This document shows, piece after piece, positions 6,375 to 12,523 of a DNA stretch of 15,727 nucleotides. The notes beneath the pieces are model-generated. The model made no database searches and was not told the DNA's origin. It saw nothing but the letters and a program-made list of their open reading frames with translations. The DNA is from Clostridioides sp. Lineage in GTDB: Bacteria > Bacillota > Clostridia > Peptostreptococcales > Peptostreptococcaceae. The position numbers were made by a program, and so were the translations under genes. Location of the stretch: contig JAISUA010000098.1 in the NCBI GenBank assembly GCA_031272305.1, positions 1 through 15,727 of the forward strand, given 5' to 3'. The first letter of the stretch is position 1; every line of letters begins with the position of its first letter.

Positions 6375-7557
6375 TTTGAAGTTAGAGAGTTATTTAATAT
6401 ATTTGAGAAGATTGTTTCATGAATTTCCAGAACTAAGTGGAAATGAATACAATACTCAATTAAGAATTATAGATGAATTAGAGAATTTAAATATAAAATA
6501 CAAAAGAGCAGGCAAGACTTCTGTAGTTGCAGAAATAGATACACAAAGAGAAGGAAAGACTCTGGCGATTAGAGCTGATATGGATGCTCTTCCTATCAAC
6601 GAGGATAATGATTATGATTTTAAATCGAAAAATAAAGGTTTAATGCACGCTTGTGGTCATGATGCACATATGGCTATTTTACTTGGAACTATAAAAATAT
6701 TGAATCAGTACAAATCTCAAATGAATGGAAAAATAAAATTTCTATTTCAAGATAGTGAAGAAGTAGGAGCTGGTGCGAAAAAATTAATAGAAGAAGGCTA
6801 TTTGGAAGATGTAGACGCTTGTATAGCTCTACATCAAGATCCTTTAGTAAATACTGGAGAAATCCATATTGCAAAAGGAAAAGCAACAGCAGCTACTGAT
6901 AGTGTGACGATTAGTTTTTTTGGAGAATGTGGACATACATCTACTCCATATTTGGCGAAAGACACAATAATTCCAGCGTGTTCATTTGTTAATGGATTAC
7001 AAAATATAATTTTAGAAAAAATAGATAATCAAAGTCAATACGTAGTAGTTTGTTCAAAATTTCAATCAGGAATAAGAGGCAATATTATTTCACCAAAGAC
7101 AGATGTAGAGCTTTCAATAAGATATTTTGATGAAGAAACAAGGAAAAAATTAGTTTCAGAAATAAAAAAATATGCTAATTCTATAGCAGAATTTTATGAG
7201 ATAAAAGTGGAAGTGGAAGATACGTTTGGATGTAGCTGTACTGTAAATGACGATGATATTCGTGAAAAATTGAAAGAAGCATCTATAAAGATACTTGGAA
7301 GCGAAAATGTTATTGATAGCAAGCCAAAGATGTTCTCAGAGGATTTGTCATTTATATTTGAAAAGGTTAAAGGTTGTGTTATTATTTTGGGTTCAGGAAA
7401 ACTAAAGAGTGAAAGAATCAAATTGAACGAAAATAAACCTATAGATGATGAATACACTCATTGTTTGCACAGTGAAAAAATGAAATTAAATGAAGAGTGT
7501 ATGAAATATGGAGTAGCAATATTTACAGAGTTTGCACTTGAATTTTTAAAGAAATAA
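6361..7557 (+). CDS. M20D-family metallo-amidohydrolase / peptidase (second copy)
   Basis: Full-length paralogue (398 residues) of the protein at 3852-5051, clearly diverged. The metal-site set is intact: LFHEFPELSGNE (18-29), RADMDALP (71-78), ACGHDAH with Cys98 and His100, FQDSEE with Glu133/134, ALHQDP with His158, CGHTSTP with His191, and CLHSEKMKLNE with His370. It is therefore expected to be active, as a cytosolic hydrolase of N-acyl amino acids or similar amides. Near the last ligand it has a charged insertion (about 349-366) not present in the first copy, which may alter the substrate pocket. Start is ATG 6361, with AAGGTG 9 bases upstream. spoIIR follows after 82 bases but has its own sporulation-type promoter. 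Different substrate ranges for the two copies would be a reasonable guess only. Confidence 0.92.
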   Translation: MKSEILKLESYLIYLRRLFHEFPELSGNEYNTQLRIIDELENLNIKYKRAGKTSVVAEIDTQREGKTLAIRADMDALPINEDNDYDFKSKNKGLMHACGHDAHMAILLGTIKILNQYKSQMNGKIKFLFQDSEEVGAGAKKLIEEGYLEDVDACIALHQDPLVNTGEIHIAKGKATAATDSVTISFFGECGHTSTPYLAKDTIIPACSFVNGLQNIILEKIDNQSQYVVVCSKFQSGIRGNIISPKTDVELSIRYFDEETRKKLVSEIKKYANSIAEFYEIKVEVEDTFGCSCTVNDDDIREKLKEASIKILGSENVIDSKPKMFSEDLSFIFEKVKGCVIILGSGKLKSERIKLNENKPIDDEYTHCLHSEKMKLNEECMKYGVAIFTEFALEFLKK

Positions 7558-7558
7558 T

Positions 7559-7586
7559 GTATAAAAATTTTTCATTTGTCTATAAT
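7559..7586 (+). promoter_or_regulatory. Candidate sigma-F promoter for spoIIR
   Basis: GTATA (7559-7563) and, 14 bases on, GTCTATAAT (7578-7586) resemble the forespore sigma-F pattern (GTATA at -35, GGnnAnAnT at -10), with one clear mismatch at the second G. spoIIR is sigma-F-dependent in B. subtilis. No sigma-A -35 fits the TATAAT at 7581-7586. Predicted transcription start is near 7593, giving a leader of about 47 bases. Confidence 0.45.
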
Positions 7587-7639
7587 CTATATATCACATA
7601 TGAGATGAAAAAATAGAGAGATGAAAAAGGGGAATAGTT

Positions 7640-8623
7640 ATGAGTGTAAAAAATATAATTGAAAAAATAAAAAACTTAAAAGAAAATAAAATGAAAAATA
7701 AACAAAATAATAATATAGAGCAAATTCAGTGTAAACAAAGTAGTGTAAAGTTTGAAAAAAAGATAATTAAACTTAGAATAATAACGTCATTAACATTGTT
7801 AATTGGGTTTATAAGTGTAATTGCTTTTACTATAAATAGCGAAGCGAAAAAAATTGATGAAGTATCACAAGGTTATAAGAATAAATTAATAAGATTTCAC
7901 GTGTTGGCAAACAGTGATTCTATAGAAGATCAAAATTTGAAATTAAATGTTAGAGATGAAGTTATTAATTATTTACAACCAAGACTTCAAGAATCAGCAG
8001 ATATAACTGAAAGTGAAGCAATAATTACTAAAGAAATGAAAAATATAAATCAAATTTGCGAAAGAGTAATAGAAAAAAATTCATATAATTATTCAGTAAC
8101 AACAAATCTTACATACAGTAATTTTCCTACTAAACAATATGCAAATATAGTGCTTCCTTCAGGAAGATACAAAACTCTAAAAATAGTAATAGGAGAAGGT
8201 AAAGGTAAAAATTGGTGGTGTGTTATGTTTCCTCCTCTTTGCTTTGTAGATGATGAAAAAACAGCTATAGATGCCAAAACAGATGAAAAATTAAAATCAA
8301 TTCTTTCAGAAGAAGAATACAATATGATTGCAGAAAAAACAGTAAAACAAGCAGACGAGAAAAGACTTAAATTTAAAACTGTGGAAATAATAAATAAATT
8401 TATGAATAAAGATGAAAATAAAGACTCAAAAGATGAAATTATAAAACAAAGTTCTGATGCAAACCAAAGTTCTGATAAAAACAAAAGTTATGTCATAAAC
8501 CAAAGTTCTGATATAAATCAAAATGATGTTATAAGTCAAGCTGTTGTTGATAATCAACACCAAGAAATAAAAAGTACAGATAATACAGAAGACAATTTTA
8601 TGAAACTAATAAAGAAAAGATAG
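7640..8623 (+). CDS. spoIIR: Stage II sporulation protein R (SpoIIR)
   Basis: Forespore-made signalling protein exported to the space between forespore and mother cell, where it triggers SpoIIGA to process pro-sigma-E. The conserved core runs from LIRFHVLANSDS (83-94) through VRDEV, FPTKQYANIVLPSGRYKTL (162-180) and the signature GEGKGKNWWCVMFPPLCFVD (185-204). A single membrane anchor or uncleaved signal lies at about 44-65. At 327 residues it is roughly 100 longer than usual. The extra parts are a Lys/Asn/Gln-rich 43-residue cytoplasmic leader and a Gln/Ser/Asp/Asn-rich tail. The tail at 269-310 is seven hexapeptide units of the type NQSSDx. ATG 7640 follows AAGGGGA with good spacing. A terminator ends the transcript, and the position before murI is as in relatives. 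Core function is near certain, and whether the tail matters is unknown. Confidence 0.95.
   Translation: MSVKNIIEKIKNLKENKMKNKQNNNIEQIQCKQSSVKFEKKIIKLRIITSLTLLIGFISVIAFTINSEAKKIDEVSQGYKNKLIRFHVLANSDSIEDQNLKLNVRDEVINYLQPRLQESADITESEAIITKEMKNINQICERVIEKNSYNYSVTTNLTYSNFPTKQYANIVLPSGRYKTLKIVIGEGKGKNWWCVMFPPLCFVDDEKTAIDAKTDEKLKSILSEEEYNMIAEKTVKQADEKRLKFKTVEIINKFMNKDENKDSKDEIIKQSSDANQSSDKNKSYVINQSSDINQNDVISQAVVDNQHQEIKSTDNTEDNFMKLIKKR
8444..8569 (+). repeat. 18-bp coding tandem repeat in the spoIIR tail, seven units
   Basis: Seven consecutive 18-bp units code for hexapeptides of the pattern (N/K)Q-S-S-D-x. Units 1, 2 and 4 are near identical (core CAAAGTTCTGAT), while units 3, 5, 6 and 7 are progressively degenerate. 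Unit length is a multiple of three, so copy-number change would keep the frame. Confidence 0.8.
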
Positions 8624-8663
8624 AATGGTATAAATTAGAACAAATCAAATATTTATTATTTAA

Positions 8664-8780
8664 AAAATTATTATAAAGATACTAAAAAATAGATCTGAAG
8701 AAATTATTATAAACATACTAAAAAAATAGATGTAAAAAAAATAAAAAGGTATAAACATATTAAAAAATAGATGTAAAAAA
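8664..8780. repeat. About 38-bp tandem repeat after spoIIR, three copies
   Basis: Units at about 8664-8700, 8701-8737 and 8738-8780 share TATAAA(C/G)ATA(C/T)TAAAAAA and then TAGAT(C/G)T. The last spoIIR codons (ACTAATAAAGAAAAGATAGA near 8606) look vaguely similar, so the unit may derive from the gene end, but the match is too weak in this composition to assert. Confidence 0.75.
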
Positions 8781-8789
8781 TTCTCCTTA

Positions 8790-8824
8790 AAAATATCTGT
8801 AAGAATATTTCTTACAGATATTTT
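8790..8824 (+). terminator. Terminator hairpin after spoIIR
   Basis: A perfect 14-bp stem, AAAATATCTGTAAG (8790-8803) with CTTACAGATATTTT (8811-8824), and a 7-base loop. The A/T ends of the stem supply the A and T tracts, so it may work in both directions. Confidence 0.75.
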
Positions 8825-8990
8825 AATTTGTAGAAATAAGATAAGATGTTTTATGATAATTCATATAACAAAAAGTATTTCTATAAGTTTTTAGTATACT
8901 ATAAATATTTCTATAAATCATATATCAGAGTTAAAAAAATAGATGATCTAGTGAGAATAAAAGTTTAAACGAAAATATTTACACTATAAT

Positions 8991-9019
8991 TTTTCACGTA
9001 ATTTTCATATTGTTATACT
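8991..9019 (+). promoter_or_regulatory. Candidate sigma-A promoter for murI
   Basis: TTTTCA (8991-8996, 4/6), an exact 17-base spacer, and TATACT (9014-9019, 5/6). A perfect TATAAT also lies just upstream (8985-8990) but without a good -35. Either would give a murI leader of about 185-215 bases. Confidence 0.4.
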
Positions 9020-9211
9020 TTTATCTAAAAAATATTTATTTAATTCTTTATTTTTATCCAATAATAAATTATAATTAAAGTTTAGGAGTAACAATTTTTG
9101 CTTGAATCAATACAATGAATAAAAAGGAAAAAAATAAAATGAAAATGTAATATAAAAATTAATTTATAAAAAAGTGATTCACAATAAAGTTTTAGAGTGG
9201 AGGAAGTAAAT

Positions 9212-10021
9212 TTGAGTAATAGACCTATTGGAGTGTTCGATTCAGGTCTTGGAGGACTTACAGTATTGAAAGAAATAAAAAAAATCCTGCCAAATGAGGA
9301 TATAGTATATTTTGGTGATACTGCTAGAGTTCCATATGGACCGAGATCGAAAGAAGCAGTAAAGAAATATACATTTCAAGCAATAAATTTTTTGATGGAG
9401 AAAGATGTAAAAGCTATTGTAATAGCTTGTAATACAGCTACAGCGAGAGCACTTAGCGAAGCTAAGGAACAATATGATATTCCAATCATAGGAGTAATAG
9501 AAGCTGGAGCGAGAACAGCTGCATATACTACAAAAAATAATATTGTAGGAGTAATAGGAACTGATGGAACTATTAGATCCAAAGCCTATGAGAGAGAAAT
9601 TGCTAAGATAAATAAAGATATAAAAATAGTAGATAAAGCATGTCCTTTGTTTGTACCTATTGCCGAAGAAGGTTGGGCAAATAACGAAGTTGCAAAATTG
9701 ACTGCAAAAATATACCTTGAAGAGTTGATAAATAAAGATATAGATTGTCTAGTATTGGGATGTACTCATTATCCTATTCTTATGAGAACTATAGGAGAAA
9801 CTGTAGGAGAAAAAATAATTCTTGTAAATCCAGCGAAAGAAACAGCTAAAGATTTGAAAAAAACTATGCAAGAGAAAAATATTTTAAATAATACGCAAAG
9901 AACACAGGCAAAGTATGAGTATTATGTATCTGATATTCCTGATAAATTCTATGTTATAGCTAAAGAATTTATAGACCAAGATATAGAAAATGTGGAAAAG
10001 ATAGAAATACAAAAATATTAA
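9212..10021 (+). CDS. murI: Glutamate racemase
   Basis: Cytosolic cofactor-independent racemase making D-glutamate for peptidoglycan. It has 269 residues, normal length. The motif FDSGLGG with Asp10/Ser11 is at the N-terminus, followed by DTARVPYG (36-43), CNTATA with catalytic Cys73, GTDGTIRS (116-123), CPLFVPIAEEGW (144-155) and GCTHYP with catalytic Cys184 and His186. I place the start at TTG 9212 because GGAGG (9199-9203) is 8 bases upstream. An in-frame GTG at 9197 would add five residues but overlaps that ribosome binding site. The last codons are part of an exact 21-bp duplication that crosses the stop. DUF1934 and tilS follow at 174 and then 113 bases with no clear terminator between, so partial co-transcription is possible. 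Confidence 0.96.
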   Translation: MSNRPIGVFDSGLGGLTVLKEIKKILPNEDIVYFGDTARVPYGPRSKEAVKKYTFQAINFLMEKDVKAIVIACNTATARALSEAKEQYDIPIIGVIEAGARTAAYTTKNNIVGVIGTDGTIRSKAYEREIAKINKDIKIVDKACPLFVPIAEEGWANNEVAKLTAKIYLEELINKDIDCLVLGCTHYPILMRTIGETVGEKIILVNPAKETAKDLKKTMQEKNILNNTQRTQAKYEYYVSDIPDKFYVIAKEFIDQDIENVEKIEIQKY

Positions 10022-10115
10022 TAAGAAATACAAAAATATTAATAAATAGTATAGATAATATTAATAAATAAATATTAATAAATAAAGGATATAGGTAATA
10101 TTAATAAATAAAGAT
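10004..10115 (+). repeat. 21-bp exact tandem duplication of the murI end, with derived repeats
   Basis: Bases 10004-10024 (codons for EIQKY, then two TAA stops) are repeated without change at 10025-10045. From 10046 to 10115 the sequence continues with further partial echoes built on AATATTAATAAATAAA. The unit is a whole number of codons, so the second copy again codes EIQKY followed by two stops. Confidence 0.9.
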
Positions 10116-10195
10116 TGATTACTAAACGAAAAAAGTACTAACAAAAATTAATATAATATAATTAAATCTATAAAAATATCAAAGGAGGAATTTCA

Positions 10196-10801
10196 TTGTT
10201 TTTAAGACAAGTTGATATTTATATAAAAACTACACAATATTCAGACGGAGAAGTCTCTCCAATTGAATTTCATGGAGAAGCAAATATGTACAAAAGAGGG
10301 AAAAGCATATTTGTGAATTATAATGATGATAATACAAAAAATACAATGAAAATAACTCCTACAGAATTTACCATAAAAAAAACAGGGCAAATTGATACAG
10401 TTATGAAGTTCAAAGAAAATTGTGAAACAGGATTTAAATTTTTAGCACAAGGAAGATTTTTCTTAATGACAGTCTTTACAGAAAAATATAGTGTTGTTAT
10501 AAATAAAGTAGAGTCTAATTCTAAAATGGATATAGAAAAAAATACTTCTAGTAATCAAAAGATTTCTGTATCTAAAATAAATTCGGAAAAAAGTATTCTT
10601 AATTTTGATGAAAAGTCTAATATTAAGATAGATTTAGAAAAAAGTAAGTCAAAGGTAGAAGAAAAAGATTTGTTTTCTTCTATAGATTCAGAAGAAGATT
10701 TTGCTATGAAAATATTTTTGGAATATAATCTAAGTATAGAACAAGACTTCACAGCTAAAAATATAATGAAGATTGCAATTAAATCAAACAAAAATTTTTA
10801 A
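10196..10801 (+). CDS. DUF1934 / YwiB-like beta-barrel protein with low-complexity insert
   Basis: Predicted cytosolic protein of 201 residues, about 60 more than the usual 140 or so. Residues 5-104 match the DUF1934 lipocalin-like barrel (IYIKTTQYSDGEVSPIEFHGEA, then the ITPTEFTIKKTGQIDTVMKF stretch, then GRFFLMTVFT). The final strands resume at about 169-196 (FAMKIFLEYNLSIEQDF). Between them lies a Lys/Ser/Glu/Asn-rich insert (about 105-168) with no likeness to the family, probably a surface loop. The start is TTG 10196, placed 7 bases after a perfect AAAGGAGG (10181-10188). Family function is unknown. It is often found beside murI or argS in Firmicutes, which fits here. Confidence 0.82.
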   Translation: MFLRQVDIYIKTTQYSDGEVSPIEFHGEANMYKRGKSIFVNYNDDNTKNTMKITPTEFTIKKTGQIDTVMKFKENCETGFKFLAQGRFFLMTVFTEKYSVVINKVESNSKMDIEKNTSSNQKISVSKINSEKSILNFDEKSNIKIDLEKSKSKVEEKDLFSSIDSEEDFAMKIFLEYNLSIEQDFTAKNIMKIAIKSNKNF

Positions 10802-10848
10802 AATAAAACTATTAAAAAACTACCTTTTATCAGTGTATTTTGTTATTA

Positions 10849-10854
10849 TATAAT
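10849..10854 (+). promoter_or_regulatory. Perfect -10 box TATAAT before tilS
   Basis: TATAAT at 10849-10854, with only a poor -35 (TTTATC at 10826-10831, 17-base spacing). If used, transcription would start near 10861, which would favour the ATG start of tilS at 10915 over upstream TTG codons. Confidence 0.3.
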
Positions 10855-10914
10855 CAGAGGGAATTTTTATTGATAGTATCCAAGAAAAAAATTTTAAAGA
10901 CGAAAGGGAAAATG

Positions 10915-12504
10915 ATGTTAATTGAGAAAGTAAGACAGACGATAAAAGATCACAATTTAATACAAAAAGGTGATAAGATTGTCCTTGGAATATCTGGAGG
11001 ACCTGATTCTGTTTGCTTGTTGCATATTCTAAACAGTTTAAAAGATGAATTTGAACTGGTAATTTATGCTGCTCATTTAAACCATCAAATTAGAGGTTTG
11101 CAAGCACAGTTAGACGCCAAGTTTGTTGCGAATTTGTGTGAAAAAATGAATATAAAATATTTTATAAAATCAGTTGATGTACCTAAGTTTTGTTTGGAAA
11201 ATTCACTTTCAGTAGAAGATGGTGCAAGAAAGATAAGATATGAGATGTTTTACGAAATTAAAGAAAAGACTAACTCTTCAAAGATAGCTATCGCTCACAA
11301 TTTGAATGATCAAGCTGAGACCATTCTTATGAGAATGATGAGAGGAACAGGCTTGCAAGGTTTGAGAGGTATCGAATACAAGAGAGATGATATTATTATT
11401 AGACCTCTGCTTGATATTTCAAGAAAGGAAATAGAAGATTATTGTGAAGAACATGATCTAAGTCCTAGAATAGATGAATCAAACTTTGAACATATTTACA
11501 CGAGAAATAAGATTAGGTTAGACTTATTACCATATATGAGTGAAAATTTTAATTCAAATATTCTAAATGCTATTGTTAGAATGGGTAAAAATTTAAGTGC
11601 AGATTACGATTTTATAGAAGAATATGCAAATGAAGTATTTTATAAAATACTTGAAAGAAATAACAAAGAATCTAAAGTAAATAACAAAGAATCTGAAGTA
11701 AATAAGAAAGAATCTGAAAGAGATAAAACAGGAATTGAAATAAATAAAAATGGAGTGGAATCTAACGCAACGTATACTAAATATAATAAATATATAGAAA
11801 AAGAAAGTAGAATATATAATAAATCTATAGATGGAGAAAAAATAACTAAAATATTAGATGAAATATACATTCCTATGGATATTTATTTGCAACTTCACAA
11901 GGCAATTAAAGCTAGAGTTATTAGATTAGCTTTAAAATATATTTTAGGAAATACAAATAATATTGATCAAGTTCATATAGATGATGTTATGAGTTTAGAA
12001 AATAGTTCAAAATTAGGAAAGAGGATAACTCTTCCAAAAGGTATAAATGTATATAGACAAGAAAATGATCTTTTTTTTACTAAAAAAATTATTTCTGAAC
12101 AAAATCAGGCTGAGTTTTGTTATAATATTCCTCATAACGGTTTTATTAAGATGAATGACATCAATAAAATAATCAAAACAGAAGTTATGACAATTGATAA
12201 GTTTAGAGGAACTAAGCACAATAAAAATTCAAAGGCTTTTGATTTTGATAAGATAAAAGGAGGTATAATTATAAGGAATAGAAAGAAAGGAGATAAAATA
12301 AAACTTTCTTGTGGAAGTAAAAAATTACAGGATTTGTTTGTAGATATGAAAATACCAAAACAAGATAGAGCAAATATTCCTGTAATACTCGATGAACAGG
12401 GAGTAATCTGTGTTGGAGAGTATAGAACAAGTGAGGATTATAAAATAGATTCAAATACAAAAAAAGTTTTAAATATAACTTTTGGAGATCTATATAAGAG
12501 GTAG
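10915..12504 (+). CDS. tilS: tRNA(Ile)-lysidine synthetase
   Basis: Essential tRNA-modifying enzyme. It uses ATP and lysine to convert C34 of tRNA-Ile(CAU) to lysidine so that it reads AUA. With the start used here it has 529 residues. The N-type ATPase P-loop SGGPDS is at 27-32. RGTGLQGLRG (143-152), RPLLDISR, DESN and RNKIR (197-201) follow. The C-terminal TilS domain begins at about 453 (IRNRKKGDKI) and ends near GEYRTSEDY. I chose ATG 10915 because it puts SGGPDS at the family distance from the N-terminus, with AAAGGGA 6 bases upstream. Alternatives are ATG 10912, TTG 10870 (with AGAGGGA, spacing 8) and TTG 10840. Residues about 249-309 are a charged, repetitive insert between the tRNA-binding parts. 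It is 19 bases from ftsH, so the two are surely one transcript. The hpt gene usual between them is missing. Confidence 0.94.
   Translation: MLIEKVRQTIKDHNLIQKGDKIVLGISGGPDSVCLLHILNSLKDEFELVIYAAHLNHQIRGLQAQLDAKFVANLCEKMNIKYFIKSVDVPKFCLENSLSVEDGARKIRYEMFYEIKEKTNSSKIAIAHNLNDQAETILMRMMRGTGLQGLRGIEYKRDDIIIRPLLDISRKEIEDYCEEHDLSPRIDESNFEHIYTRNKIRLDLLPYMSENFNSNILNAIVRMGKNLSADYDFIEEYANEVFYKILERNNKESKVNNKESEVNKKESERDKTGIEINKNGVESNATYTKYNKYIEKESRIYNKSIDGEKITKILDEIYIPMDIYLQLHKAIKARVIRLALKYILGNTNNIDQVHIDDVMSLENSSKLGKRITLPKGINVYRQENDLFFTKKIISEQNQAEFCYNIPHNGFIKMNDINKIIKTEVMTIDKFRGTKHNKNSKAFDFDKIKGGIIIRNRKKGDKIKLSCGSKKLQDLFVDMKIPKQDRANIPVILDEQGVICVGEYRTSEDYKIDSNTKKVLNITFGDLYKR
11659..11763 (+). repeat. 21-bp coding tandem repeat in tilS, five units
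   Basis: Five successive 21-bp units code heptapeptides: NNKESKV, NNKESEV, NKKESER, then two decayed ones (DKTGIEI, NKNGVES). Units 1 and 2 differ by a single base. The array sits within a roughly 60-residue insert absent from ordinary TilS proteins. All units keep the frame. Confidence 0.88.
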
Positions 12505-12523
12505 ATGAAAGGAGGCTTAAATA

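Larger units (their letters stand above)
8624..9211. other. Gene-free gap between spoIIR and murI
   Basis: From left to right it contains a roughly 38-bp tandem repeat (8664-8780), a perfect terminator hairpin (8790-8824), A+T-rich sequence with TATTTCTATAA twice (near 8876 and 8907), a promoter candidate (8991-9019) and the murI leader. Very short frames such as the one at 9117 have no supporting features. Confidence 0.65.

Noticed and set aside
8664..8780. Repeat after spoIIR as a certain copy of the spoIIR end
   Set aside because: The resemblance to the last codons is weak and could be chance in sequence this rich in A, so I list it only as a repeat.
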